NCBI GenBank assembly: GCA_021795235.1
Contig: JAJYPP010000023.1
Span: forward strand, 1 to 41,270
Direction: 5' to 3'
From: a bacterium
GTDB lineage: Bacteria > Chloroflexota > Dormibacteria > Aeolococcales > Bog-877
Length of the DNA stretch: 41,270 nt
Shown here: positions 1 through 8,326 of the stretch, piece by piece
Numbering within the stretch: position 1 is the stretch's first letter
How the letters are laid out: each line of letters opens with the position of its first letter
Notes under the pieces: model-generated
What the model was told of the DNA's origin: nothing
Seen by the model: the letters and a program-made list of their open reading frames with translations, nothing else
Databases searched by the model: none
Program-made: the position numbers and the translations under genes

Positions 1-96
1 AACCAGCGGTAGGCCGTGTGCGGATGAATCCCCTGGAGTCTGGCCCACTCGGAGAGGTTCATGCTCGTAGAATAGCACATATATATGGCGCATTAT

Positions 97-218
97 GGTT
101 CGCCATCCAGCAAGCAGTTCGAACCCTCGCCCGCCAGCGGCAGGCGAAGCTCGCCACCTTCGACCGGGGCTTGGCCAAGTACCTGCCCGACGTGGTGACG
201 CTCATCCCGGTCACCTGA
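97..218 (+). pseudogene. C-terminal remnant of a PIN-domain (VapC-type) toxin
   Basis: The reading frame ending at 218 closes with residues resembling the end of a PIN-domain ribonuclease: an LATFDRGL stretch followed by a hydrophobic strand ending LIPV. In VapC proteins this is the last acidic motif (T-x-D-x-x-L/F) and the final beta strand. The N-terminal Asp, the middle Glu and the rest of the domain are absent upstream, and the bases before about 97 give no PIN-like sequence in any frame. I read it as a toxin fragment left by deletion or rearrangement. The match is short, so this is a tentative call. Confidence 0.4.
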
Positions 219-587
219 CCGCGGCCCGCGCCCGGTACCACGTGCCACCATCCGGTCGCTATCGAGGAGGGCAGTCTGGTAGTCGGCGACGACTTCGCGC
301 GGACTTGATGGGCTCTCGCTGGCGGCTCGCGGCTCAAAGCTCGCCTCTTTGACCTGAAACTGTCAGCGGTGGGACACTGGGCTGGGTGACGGCCAAGTGG
401 GGAGGAGCCGGCAGATCCCGTGGCCCCACCCATGATCTCAGAGCCGGTGGTCCGGTGGACCGCAGGAGCTGAGTTCGCGGCCATCCTCTTGGCGATCGTG
501 ACCGGTGCGTGCCCGGAGTGTCACGGGCGGGCGATGGTGAGCCCGCTCCGGGCGGCGACCATGGAAGGGTTCATCGGAGGTGGATCA
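219..587. other. Non-coding stretch before the first c-di-GMP gene
   Basis: No reading frame here looks like a protein. The minus-strand frame across it is rich in Arg, Pro and Ser, as expected from a GC-rich shadow. The only useful signal is a strong Shine-Dalgarno sequence (GGAGGTGG, 576-583) just before the ATG at 588, which sets the start of the next gene. No convincing sigma-70 promoter was seen. Confidence 0.5.
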
Positions 588-3260
588 ATGCCCTCTCGGT
601 TCCACATGCCCTCACTTGAGGGAGAACCGCGTACGCCCGACGGTTGGCTGGGTCTCAGCATGCGCGATGCGGAGACCGGGATCTGGCCGTGGAGGGTGCT
701 GGTCGGGGCAGGGGTGCTCTTGACTGTGCTGTTGCCGCACTCGACGGTCGAACCGCCGAGGCTGGCGATCGCGGTTGGCCTCTACGTGATCGCCTACGCG
801 GTGCTGAGGGTCAGCCGCCTGCGTGAGCCCTATTTCTGGTTGCTCCTCATCGCCCTCGACCTGGTCGCCATCACGGCGGTCGTGGAGTTCAGCGGAGGAT
901 CCCAGAGCGCGCTGGCGCTCCTCTACGTCTTCCCGGTGATAGAGGTGGCGATGGTCCGGGGCGTGCGCTGGGGATTTCTTGTCGTCACTGGTGCGTTGCT
1001 GCTGCACGTAGCCACCATGGGGCCAGGTCCTCTCTGGGTGCGGGCCCCCCGCGACACTGCGGTGCTCGGCTTGGTCCTGTACCTGACCGCGCTGGTCGCA
1101 GGTCAGGTGAAGACCCAGGCCGAACGCATCCGAGGCGCGCTGACCCGTCGGCTGACCTTGCTGCACGAACGCCTCGGCGGTCTGTCCCGGGCCGGTGATG
1201 TCGCTGAGCTGTTGCAGGGGAGCGTCGATACGGGCAGGGAGCTGACCGGAGCCCGCCACGCCGCCGTGGCGGTGTGGGACGGGAACGGCAAGATGGCCCA
1301 CTTCATCACCTCCGGCATGGACTCTGACGAGCTGGCGTCGATGGGGCACCCGCCCGAGGGCAAGGGTCTGCTCGGAGTGGTCCGAGATGCCCCCGGGCCC
1401 ATCCGCCTAGCCGACGCCGGGCAGCACCCGTCGGCCTTGTCGTCGCTGCCCCATGGGCACCCCGAGATGGGGCCGTTCCTGGGGGTGCCGATCCCCGCCT
1501 TGGGGGACTGGAAGGGCGCCTACTACATGCTGGGCCGGCAGGCGGGCGCGAGCTTCAGCAGCGACGACGCCCACATCGGCGAGATGCTGGCGGCCCAGGT
1601 GGGTGGGGCGGTCATGATGCGCCGCCTGGTCGCCAGCCAGAAGGAGATGTACGACAGCCTTCTGGAGATGCTGGTCGAAGTCAGTGATGCCCGGGAGCAC
1701 GCGATCAAGGGGCACTCGATGCGGGTGAGCAAGTGGGCCCGCGCCCTGGCAGAGCGCTTGGATCTGCCCGCCGACGAGGTCAACCGGATCGCGGTGGCGG
1801 GGCTGCTCCACGACATCGGCAAGATCGGGATCCCGGACAGCATCCTGGGGAAGCCCGGGCCACTGACCGAGGAGGAACGCATCCTGATGATGGCCCATGC
1901 CGCGCTCGGGGCCGGGATAGTGGCGCACGCCGGACCGCTGGCCGCCATCGCGCCCATCGTCCGCCACCATCATGAGTGGTGGGACGGGCACGGCTATCCC
2001 GAGGGGCTGCGAGCCGAGGCGATCCCGCTGGGGGCGCGGATCGTGACCCTGGCCGACACCCTGGACTCGATGACCACCACCCGGGCGTACCGGGCCGCCA
2101 AGAGCATGGACGAGGCGCTGTTGGAGATCGAGCGGTGCTCTGGGACCCAGTTCGATCCCAGAGTGGCCGCGCTGGTGGACGGCGTGGTCGGGCGCGCGAC
2201 CCCGGCGGCGGCAGCGCCGGCGCCGGCTGGCCGCGAGTCGGCGACCCTGGCGGAGCTGTACAGCACCGGGCAGGTCGCGGGCTGGAAGCTGCTGATGAGT
2301 GTCTCCCAGGGGCTGAGGGAGACGCTCGACCGGCCGGGCCTGGCGGAGCGGGTGCTTGGCCCAGTCAGGGCGGAACTCCAGGTCGAGTCGGCCTCGCTGA
2401 GCGTGCTGGACGATGACGGCCAGGTGTTGCGAATGGTGGGCTGGGAGGGCGGTCCGTGCCTTCTACCGGTGGGAACGAGTCTCCGCCAGGGCCAGGGGTT
2501 GCTGTGGGCGACCCTGGAAGAGGGAGCGCCGCTGGTGCTCGCGGACCTGGAGGCGGACCCGCGGTATCTGGGCCAGCGTGGGGAGGGGCGTCGATCCGGG
2601 ATCTTCGTCCCGCTGCTGGCGAGCACCGGGGCGCAGGGGGTCCTCTCCGTCCACCGGAGATGGCCGGACACATTTGGCGAGCAGACGGTGCGTCACCTGG
2701 AGGCGGTGGCTTGTGTGGTGGCGGAGGCGCTGGCGGTGTCACGGCTCCACGGTCAGCTCGAACAAGTAGGGTTGGCCGATCCCGTCACTGGCATCGCCAA
2801 CCGCAGGTGCGGCCTGGCCTGGCTGGCCGGGGCCTGCGCCAAGGCAGGCCTCGGCGGCTCGCCCTTCGCTCTGCTGAGGCTCGATCTCGACAACTTCGGG
2901 GAGGTGAACGAGCGGTTCGGTGAGCGCGCCGGGGATGAAGTCCTGAAACAGGTGGCCGACATGATACGCGGCGGGCTCCGGCCTGATGACCTGGTGGCCC
3001 GCTGGGCGGGCGACGAGTTCATCGTGATCCTGCCCGGCACAGATGAAGGGGAAGCCACCCGGCTGGTGCAGCGGCTGCGGCCGAGAGCCGCGGGGCAGAC
3101 CGTGATCATCGAAGGCCGCAAGGTGGGGATCCCACCGTGGTCGGCCGGGATCGCGGTGTGGGGTGACGATGGCACCGAGGTCGACCAGCTCCTTGGGGCC
3201 AGCGTGGAGCGACTCCACGCGCGCCGACGCGCCAGGGCAAGCGGTGACAGGTTTGACTGA
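588..3260 (+). CDS. Membrane cyclic-di-GMP enzyme: 6 TM + GAF + HD-GYP + GAF + GGDEF
   Basis: Bifunctional c-di-GMP signalling protein of about 890 residues. About six hydrophobic segments lie between residues 33 and 200. A GAF-like region follows (about 215-350), then an HD-GYP phosphodiesterase domain with HDIGKIGIPD near 408 and HHHEWWDGHGYPEG near 459, so both the metal-binding HD and the GYP motif are intact. A second GAF domain (about 567-724) precedes a C-terminal diguanylate cyclase domain. The cyclase signature is AGDEF (near 806) rather than GGDEF, a variant found in some active enzymes, and an RPDD sequence upstream fits the RxxD inhibitory site. The frame is open to 420, but ATG 588 has a good ribosome-binding site. 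It is first of three consecutive c-di-GMP genes. Net activity, synthesis or degradation, cannot be told from sequence. Confidence 0.9.
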   Translation: MPSRFHMPSLEGEPRTPDGWLGLSMRDAETGIWPWRVLVGAGVLLTVLLPHSTVEPPRLAIAVGLYVIAYAVLRVSRLREPYFWLLLIALDLVAITAVVEFSGGSQSALALLYVFPVIEVAMVRGVRWGFLVVTGALLLHVATMGPGPLWVRAPRDTAVLGLVLYLTALVAGQVKTQAERIRGALTRRLTLLHERLGGLSRAGDVAELLQGSVDTGRELTGARHAAVAVWDGNGKMAHFITSGMDSDELASMGHPPEGKGLLGVVRDAPGPIRLADAGQHPSALSSLPHGHPEMGPFLGVPIPALGDWKGAYYMLGRQAGASFSSDDAHIGEMLAAQVGGAVMMRRLVASQKEMYDSLLEMLVEVSDAREHAIKGHSMRVSKWARALAERLDLPADEVNRIAVAGLLHDIGKIGIPDSILGKPGPLTEEERILMMAHAALGAGIVAHAGPLAAIAPIVRHHHEWWDGHGYPEGLRAEAIPLGARIVTLADTLDSMTTTRAYRAAKSMDEALLEIERCSGTQFDPRVAALVDGVVGRATPAAAAPAPAGRESATLAELYSTGQVAGWKLLMSVSQGLRETLDRPGLAERVLGPVRAELQVESASLSVLDDDGQVLRMVGWEGGPCLLPVGTSLRQGQGLLWATLEEGAPLVLADLEADPRYLGQRGEGRRSGIFVPLLASTGAQGVLSVHRRWPDTFGEQTVRHLEAVACVVAEALAVSRLHGQLEQVGLADPVTGIANRRCGLAWLAGACAKAGLGGSPFALLRLDLDNFGEVNERFGERAGDEVLKQVADMIRGGLRPDDLVARWAGDEFIVILPGTDEGEATRLVQRLRPRAAGQTVIIEGRKVGIPPWSAGIAVWGDDGTEVDQLLGASVERLHARRRARASGDRFD

Positions 3261-3407
3261 ACTCGTTCGTGGGGGGCATCTCCACGGAGACCGGCGAGCC
3301 CGGGACCGGATCCTAGTGGAGGCCGCCGGTTCGGGCCCGCGGGCGACGGCAGAGTGTTGCCCTCGCCAGACCGCGCCGGCCACGGCGGCTGGTGGCCGAC
3401 CAGCGTG

Positions 3408-5513
3408 ATGCAGGCGGCACCGCGTCCGATGGCGCGTCGCCACGCCCCATGGGCTCTGCTCACCCGTGCCATGGCGGCGGCGGCGACGGTGCCATGGCGA
3501 GACCGGGCGTTCTGGGTGACGCAGGCGTTCGTCTTCGGGGCGGTGGGCATCCACACTGGGGACGATCTCTTTGGCGGCGATCTCGCCCATGTGCCCGCCG
3601 TCGTCACACTCGTCCTGCTCGTGCTCCCCGTCGGGTACGCGGCGATCCGGTTTGGCCTGCGCGGCTCGCTGCCCACAGCGGTGTGGACAGGCGTGCTCAT
3701 GCTCCCCGATATCTTCCTTCTCGACACCGGACTGGATCGCTGGACGGATGGCAGCATGCTGGTCTTGGTCGGGATCGTGGCGGTGGCCGCCGGGCGGATG
3801 GTCGACCTGCAGCGCTCCTCCACCGCCTCCTTGGTGGCGGCCGAACGCCTTCGTGGGGTTGCCCGGGTCGCCGATCAGCTGCCTGAGGGGGTGTCCCTGA
3901 CCGATCTGGAGGGGGTGATCACGTACGCCAATCCTGCCTGGGCCCGCCTCCAGCGGCTGGCCTCACCGCAGGCGGCGGTAGGGCGATCCCTGGCGAGCTT
4001 GCATCCGGATGAGCACGCTGAGCCGGGCAGTGCCTCCTATGAACAGCCCCTCGGCGCTGGCGGGCCGGTGCGCTTCCTGGTCGAGCACCACCGCGCCGGT
4101 GGGGATAGCTACTGGGCGGATGTCACGACCACCGCGATGCTCGACGAGCGCGGGCGGCCGATCGGCAAGCTCAGCACGGTGCGAGACGTGACCGCCGAAC
4201 GGGCGGCGGCGGCGGCGCTCCAGGAGGTCCAGGAGCGGTTCCGGGTGACATTCGAGCAAGCGCCCCTCGGGATGGCCCTGATCACTCCCGAAGGAGGCTT
4301 CCTCCAGGTGAACGAGGCTCTCTGCCGGGGATTGGGCCGGAGCGCGCATGAGGTGCTCCAACTCGGTGCGTGGGAGATCACTCACCCGGCCGATCAAGAA
4401 GCACTGCGGCAGGTCCTGCAGCAGCAGGAGACTGGCGCAAGGCGGTTCACCCAGCGCAATCTGCATGCGGATGGGCACGTCATCACCGTAGAGGCCAGCA
4501 CCAGCCTGGTTCATGACCCTGCCGGGAAGCCGCTCTACTTCGTGGCCCAGTTCAAGGACGTGACCGAGGAGCGGGCGATGGTGGCCGTCCTGCGGGAGGC
4601 CGAGGAGCGGTTCCGGGTGACATTCGAGCGGGCTCCGCTGGGGATGGCGCTCACCACCCCGGAGGGACGATTCCGCCAGGTCAACGACGCCCTCTGCCAG
4701 ATGCTGGGGAGGAGCGCGGCCGAAGTCCTCGCGCTGGGGGTCTTGGGCCTCTCCCACCCGGAAGACCGCGAGCTGACGCAGCGGTTGTTCCGGCAGGGTG
4801 ACTCGCAGGAGGGGTTGGTGAAGCGCTACCTGCACGCGGACGGCCACCTGGTCTCGGTCCGCATCACCGCAAGCCTGGTCCGTGACCAAGCCGGGAAGCC
4901 TCTCTACTTCGTTTCCCAGTTCCAGGATGTCACCGAGGACGAGCGGTCCCGGCTGCAACTCGTCCAGCAGGCCTTCCACGATCCGCTCACCGGCCTGCCC
5001 AACCGGGTGGTGTTCGAGGAGCGGGCCGGCCGGGCGCTGGCGCGGGCTCGGCGCCAGCACGGGATTCTGGCGATCATGTTCTGCGATCTGGACGGCTTCA
5101 AGGACATCAACGACCGCCTCGGGCACCAGGCTGGTGACGACACGCTGCGAGCCGTGGCTGCCAGGCTCCAGGGGTGCATCCGGGAGGTGGACACGGTGGC
5201 GCGCTTCGGGGGCGACGAGTTCGTCTTCTTGCTCGACGGCCTGAGCGAGCCAGCTGCGGCCGAAGTGACTGCGGCCAGGATCCATGATGCCATGAAGCTG
5301 CCCCACTCGCTGGGGGATCAGACAGTGGTAGTCGGCGCCAGCATCGGCATTGCGATCAGCTCCGGGGAGACCACCAGTCTGGAGACGCTGCTGGCGGAGG
5401 CCGACACCGCCATGTATCAGGCGAAGTCCGCCGGCGCGGGCTGCTCTCGTGTGTTCGAGAAGCCGACTGGGAACGAGCCTGGACCCAGCCCTCAGAGCTT
5501 CGGCGAGCCATAG
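3408..5513 (+). CDS. Membrane-anchored PAS-PAS-PAS-GGDEF diguanylate cyclase
   Basis: Sensor diguanylate cyclase. The N-terminus has about three to four hydrophobic segments, followed by three PAS domains (about 150-260, 270-388 and 398-510) and a C-terminal GGDEF domain (about 520-680). The catalytic motif is an intact GGDEF near residue 600, and REVD upstream matches the RxxD product-inhibition site. PAS2 and PAS3 are very alike, both opening with a near-identical RFRVTFE.APLGMAL stretch, so they look like an internal duplication. The frame is open back to a TTG at 3354. ATG 3408 was chosen, but ATG 3429 or 3471 is possible because no start has a strong ribosome-binding site. It probably makes c-di-GMP at the membrane in response to a ligand or redox signal sensed by the PAS domains. 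Confidence 0.88.
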   Translation: MQAAPRPMARRHAPWALLTRAMAAAATVPWRDRAFWVTQAFVFGAVGIHTGDDLFGGDLAHVPAVVTLVLLVLPVGYAAIRFGLRGSLPTAVWTGVLMLPDIFLLDTGLDRWTDGSMLVLVGIVAVAAGRMVDLQRSSTASLVAAERLRGVARVADQLPEGVSLTDLEGVITYANPAWARLQRLASPQAAVGRSLASLHPDEHAEPGSASYEQPLGAGGPVRFLVEHHRAGGDSYWADVTTTAMLDERGRPIGKLSTVRDVTAERAAAAALQEVQERFRVTFEQAPLGMALITPEGGFLQVNEALCRGLGRSAHEVLQLGAWEITHPADQEALRQVLQQQETGARRFTQRNLHADGHVITVEASTSLVHDPAGKPLYFVAQFKDVTEERAMVAVLREAEERFRVTFERAPLGMALTTPEGRFRQVNDALCQMLGRSAAEVLALGVLGLSHPEDRELTQRLFRQGDSQEGLVKRYLHADGHLVSVRITASLVRDQAGKPLYFVSQFQDVTEDERSRLQLVQQAFHDPLTGLPNRVVFEERAGRALARARRQHGILAIMFCDLDGFKDINDRLGHQAGDDTLRAVAARLQGCIREVDTVARFGGDEFVFLLDGLSEPAAAEVTAARIHDAMKLPHSLGDQTVVVGASIGIAISSGETTSLETLLAEADTAMYQAKSAGAGCSRVFEKPTGNEPGPSPQSFGEP

Positions 5514-5515
5514 GA

Positions 5516-6427
5516 GTGTCCGTGCCGGAAGCGCAAGACTTCTACAAGGACTTGGTCGACAACCTCCACGATGGAGTCTACTTTGTCGATCGCGAACGCG
5601 TGATCACGTATTGGAACAAGGGCGCTGAACGGATCACCGGCTATTCCGCCACCCAGGCGGTCGGCCACGCCTGTCAAGCCAATATGCTCAATCACGTCAC
5701 GGCTAACGGCAAGTCACTTTGCGGTGACCATTGCCCGCTCGCTCGGGTTATGGAGGATGGGAAAGTACGAGAGGCCGAGATCTTCCTGCACCACGCGGAC
5801 GGCCACCGCGTGCCGGTGCTGGTACGCGGCGCTCCCGTGCGAGACGAGAACGGCTCGATCATCGGCGCCGTGGAGACATTCAGCAACAACACGGGGATGG
5901 CGACGGCCCGCCGGGAGTTGGGTGAATTGCGTCGGAGCGGGCTGGAGGATCCAGTCACGGGCATCGGCAACCGGCTGCACCTGGAAGCGAAGCTACGTGC
6001 GGTGCTGGCGGAGTGCAGCCGAGGCGATGATGCAGCGGGGCTGCTGTTCATGGACCTTGACCGCTTCAAGCACTGCAACGATACCTTCGGACACGATGTC
6101 GGAGACCAGGTCCTGCGTATGGTCGCCAACACCCTGCGGAACACGCTGCGCGCGACGGATACCGTTGGCCGCTGGGCCGGCGATGAATTCATCGCCATCG
6201 TATACCGGGTCCTGGACGAACGAACCGTGGGCAAGATGGCTGAGCACGTGCGCATCATGGTCGAATGTTCGCACCTTGACGTGGGGCCCGCACGTGTGGC
6301 CATCACCATGTCGATAGGGGCGACCCTCTTGCGTCCCGACGATACCCCGGAGTCTTTCGTGCGCCGCGCTGACCAGTTGATGTATCAGAGTAAGGATACG
6401 GGCTCAAATCGGGTCACGGTGGGCTGA
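5516..6427 (+). CDS. Soluble PAS-GGDEF diguanylate cyclase
   Basis: A protein of 303 residues with one N-terminal PAS domain (about 8-125) and a GGDEF domain (about 140-300). The cyclase motif is AGDEF (near 220), as in the first gene of this group, and RATD upstream fits the RxxD inhibitory site. The PAS domain holds a C...GKSLCGDHCPL cluster of cysteines that recurs in some bacterial PAS domains and may bind a metal or respond to redox. There is no membrane segment. The gene starts at GTG 5516 two bases after the previous stop, so it is probably co-transcribed and perhaps translationally coupled. GTG 5522 is an alternative start. Confidence 0.85.
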   Translation: MSVPEAQDFYKDLVDNLHDGVYFVDRERVITYWNKGAERITGYSATQAVGHACQANMLNHVTANGKSLCGDHCPLARVMEDGKVREAEIFLHHADGHRVPVLVRGAPVRDENGSIIGAVETFSNNTGMATARRELGELRRSGLEDPVTGIGNRLHLEAKLRAVLAECSRGDDAAGLLFMDLDRFKHCNDTFGHDVGDQVLRMVANTLRNTLRATDTVGRWAGDEFIAIVYRVLDERTVGKMAEHVRIMVECSHLDVGPARVAITMSIGATLLRPDDTPESFVRRADQLMYQSKDTGSNRVTVG

Positions 6428-6791
6428 CACGCTGGACCGACCGGCCCCGTGGGCGGTCGCAGAGGTGTTCGCTCCCAGCGATGAGCGCGGGAGCCGGGCT
6501 CGCGAAACTCCGCCCACCGCGTTGCCAACGTGAGCCCCGGGGGTCGCCGCGGCCCGGGATCCTCCACCAACAGTTGCATGGTCAGGGGATCTGTCAGGGC
6601 TACAAGATCGAGGTCGGCTGCGCGGCCCTCTTCCCGGAACCCATTGGTTTGGTTCGGGTCCGCCCGTGTCGCCACCCGCTGCCCGCCCCGCCGGTGCCCA
6701 GGCAGTGGGCCAGGCGAGCCTTGTCGTTGGCCGCGCTCCCGGATCGATTGGCCCCGCCTCCCGCGGCGGCCTTCTGGGTCAGCCGGGCCCC
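6428..6791. other. Intergenic stretch, no supported gene
   Basis: These 364 bases separate the c-di-GMP genes from the minus-strand DsrE operon. Open frames exist on both strands, but their composition is that of chance frames in GC-rich DNA. A minus-strand frame ending near 6385 has a short protein-like patch but no start signal or recognisable domain. GACCG (6437-6441) and CGGTC (6452-6456) just after the stop at 6427 could form a short hairpin, too weak to call a terminator. Confidence 0.4.
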
Positions 6792-7061
6792 TTATGCCCT
6801 TGGTTTGGGCACGCGCAGCTCAAACGCGCGCTTGGGGCAGATCAGCCGTTCCTTGAGGTCGCCCAGGGTCCGGTCCAGCCTGGCGGACATGGCGGTCCCG
6901 TCCGCGCACCACAGCTCCTGTACAGAGCCGGCCTCAAGGCCGAAGCTCTCAACCGCGAGCCGCTCCAGATCCCCGACCGTAGTCTCCCAGGGCAGGGAGA
7001 ACTCGCGTCGTTCCCCGGCCGACGAGACAGTGACCTTGGCCGAATCGCTGACTTGATTCAT
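6792..7061 (-). CDS. Small ubiquitin-like (beta-grasp) protein
   Basis: Protein of 89 residues. The alternation of strands, helix and strands, with a TVGDLERLAVESFGL helix, an ELWCADG turn and an LDRTLGDLKERL segment, is the pattern of a ubiquitin-like beta-grasp domain (for example the YukD/EsaB group). There is no C-terminal Gly-Gly (it ends in PKPRA), so it should not act as a conjugated or sulfur-carrying ubiquitin-like protein. Start ATG 7061 overlaps the stop of the upstream 65-residue gene, so it is third in a minus-strand operon with the DsrE-family gene. The link to sulfur metabolism rests on that operon only. The fold assignment is by eye and moderately sure. Confidence 0.6.
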   Translation of the reverse strand: MNQVSDSAKVTVSSAGERREFSLPWETTVGDLERLAVESFGLEAGSVQELWCADGTAMSARLDRTLGDLKERLICPKRAFELRVPKPRA

Positions 7062-7255
7062 GCTGGATTGCGCTCCTCCACCTGATACTCCGGCTCCGCA
7101 TCGTTGGGATCCTCTCGGTTCAGGGCGGAGCAAACCGCCTCGGCGGCATCCCGGGACGGGAAGGTGAGCGGCGATCCGTCGGGACTTTGCAGGCGGAACG
7201 CGGGCCGCCGCCGGCTGGTGATCAGGAAGTGGGCGGCCGGGCTCGGGCCACCCAT
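7058..7255 (-). CDS. Small protein of unknown function between dsrE-like and beta-grasp genes
   Basis: A 65-residue protein that I do not recognise. It is rich in charged residues and Pro, with a short FLITSRRRPAFRLQSPDG strand-turn-strand segment and a central DAAEAVCSALNRE helix. It has no signal peptide, membrane segment or metal motif and a single Cys. Its ATG overlaps the DsrE-like stop codon (TGATG) and its stop overlaps the beta-grasp ATG, the tight coupling typical of real genes and the main reason to accept it. Confidence 0.55.
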   Translation of the reverse strand: MGGPSPAAHFLITSRRRPAFRLQSPDGSPLTFPSRDAAEAVCSALNREDPNDAEPEYQVEERNPA

Positions 7256-7629
7256 CAGTAGCAGAACACCCGGCAGTCGTCGTCCAGGCCGACCTCGGAA
7301 TAGCGGGCTGCGCCCATGGCCCCGTCCACCTCTGGGATCAGGTCCTCCATTTCCAGGTCATGCAGCGATAGGGAGGCGGGACAGACGTACATGCCAACTC
7401 CCGCCGCCTTGGCCTCCTGGATGAAGTCCAACACCCTCTTGTTGGCGCCTTCCTTGACGGTCAGGCTCTCGGCGACTCCCTTCTTGAACAGGAGGGTCGC
7501 GTCCATGGTGGTCACGATCAGGACCTCGTAGTCGAGCGCGGCGGCCGCCATCGCCTGGAAGAAGGGGGTGCCCAGCCGGTGGGGCGAATCCGGCCCTGAC
7601 GTCATCATGATCAGCAGCTTGTTCGCCAT
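7255..7629 (-). CDS. DsrE-family sulfur-carrier-like protein
   Basis: Protein of 124 residues with the DsrE/DsrF-like fold signature. The N-terminal strand is followed by TSGPDSPHRLGTPFFQA, then an EVLIVTTMDAT strand, a long helix, and a strand ending in MYVCPAS with Cys83 at the position where DsrE proteins carry the persulfide-accepting cysteine. A second Cys pair (CRVFCY) forms the C-terminus. ATG 7629 was chosen over the open frame to 7701 because AGGAGG lies just before it. DsrE proteins pass sulfane sulfur between TusA and the oxidising enzymes. This one is divergent from dsrE2 and shares a 133-base intergenic region with it, so both probably respond to the same signal. Confidence 0.8.
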   Translation of the reverse strand: MANKLLIMMTSGPDSPHRLGTPFFQAMAAAALDYEVLIVTTMDATLLFKKGVAESLTVKEGANKRVLDFIQEAKAAGVGMYVCPASLSLHDLEMEDLIPEVDGAMGAARYSEVGLDDDCRVFCY

Positions 7630-7665
7630 CCTAGCCTCCTCGGTCTGGTTCTTCGGATCAGGGCC

Positions 7666-7693
7666 TTGACTTCGAGCGCAGGAAGCATAATAT
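7666..7693 (+). promoter_or_regulatory. Sigma-70-like promoter for the dsrE2 operon
   Basis: TTGACT (7666-7671) and TAATAT (7688-7693) are separated by 16 bases, a near-consensus -35/-10 pair in an otherwise GC-rich sequence. It lies 70 bases before the dsrE2 ATG. It is the best promoter match noticed in the window. Confidence 0.65.
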
Positions 7694-7721
7694 GCCGACA
7701 TCCGAATGTGGTTGGCTTCCT
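7680..7721. promoter_or_regulatory. Nested inverted repeats, candidate operator of the divergent dsrE genes
   Basis: A perfect 7-base inverted repeat, AGGAAGC (7680-7686) and GCTTCCT (7715-7721), encloses the -10 box and the expected start of transcription. Inside it a second dyad, ACAT (7698-7701) and ATGT (7706-7709), has a 4-base centre. The position suits a repressor site. The ArsR protein encoded just downstream is the obvious candidate ligand, by inference only. Confidence 0.45.
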
Positions 7722-7762
7722 GCCCCGGGGGTACCGGGCAAGGTCAGCACGGAGGGATCACC

Positions 7763-8326
7763 ATGCAAGCTGAGTTAGCTGCTCCTGCGGAGATGCAGGA
7801 GATGGTCCGGCGGGCCGTGGACGAGTACCTGGCGGAGAAGGCCAAGCAGGAGCAGGCGCGGGTCAAGAAGCTCGCCGTGATCGCCACCAAGGGCACCCTG
7901 GACATGGCCTATCCTCCCCTCATCCTGGCCACCACCGCCGCCGCCCTGGGCTGGGATGCCGCCATCTTCTTCACCTTCTACGGGCTCAACATCATCCACA
8001 AGCAGAAGCAGACCAAGCTCCAGGTGGCGCCCCTGGGCAACCCCGCCATGCCGATGCCGGTACCCAACCTGGTGGGGGCGATCCCGGGGATGACCTCCCT
8101 GGGCACCTCGATGATGAAGTCGATGTTCAAGTCCCACGGGGTGGCGACCATCGACGACCTGCTGGAGGCGGCGATCGCCGGTGGGGTTCGCCTCATGCCC
8201 TGTGCCATGACCATAGAGGTGTTCGGCTACAAGGCGGCTGACTTCATGGAAGGGGCGGAGGCGGCCTGCGGCGCCGCCACGTTCCTGGATTGGGCCTCGG
8301 ATGCCGATGTCTCACTCTTCATCTGA
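7763..8326 (+). CDS. dsrE2: DsrE2-type membrane-associated sulfurtransferase
   Basis: Protein of 187 residues of the DsrE/F/H-like 'peroxiredoxin family' group. After a charged N-terminal helix comes KKLAVIATKGTLDMAYPPLILATTAAALGWDAAIFFTFYG, whose long apolar stretch is typical of DsrE2 and may sit in or on the membrane. The C-terminal half has RLMPCAMTIEVFG with the conserved Cys near 145, then the usual E-A-A-CGAATFL end. Start ATG 7763 follows GGAGGGATCACC. Members occur with tusA, rhodanese and shdr or dsr genes in sulfur oxidisers and are thought to relay persulfide sulfur. It is first of an operon with arsR and a two-component system, behind a clear promoter. Confidence 0.85.
   Translation: MQAELAAPAEMQEMVRRAVDEYLAEKAKQEQARVKKLAVIATKGTLDMAYPPLILATTAAALGWDAAIFFTFYGLNIIHKQKQTKLQVAPLGNPAMPMPVPNLVGAIPGMTSLGTSMMKSMFKSHGVATIDDLLEAAIAGGVRLMPCAMTIEVFGYKAADFMEGAEAACGAATFLDWASDADVSLFI

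Noticed and set aside
6385..6675. Minus-strand frame of 96 codons with a protein-like patch (about residues 20-45)
   Set aside because: No ribosome-binding site or known domain, and it runs into the end of the PAS-GGDEF gene. Could be a relic, but not supportable.
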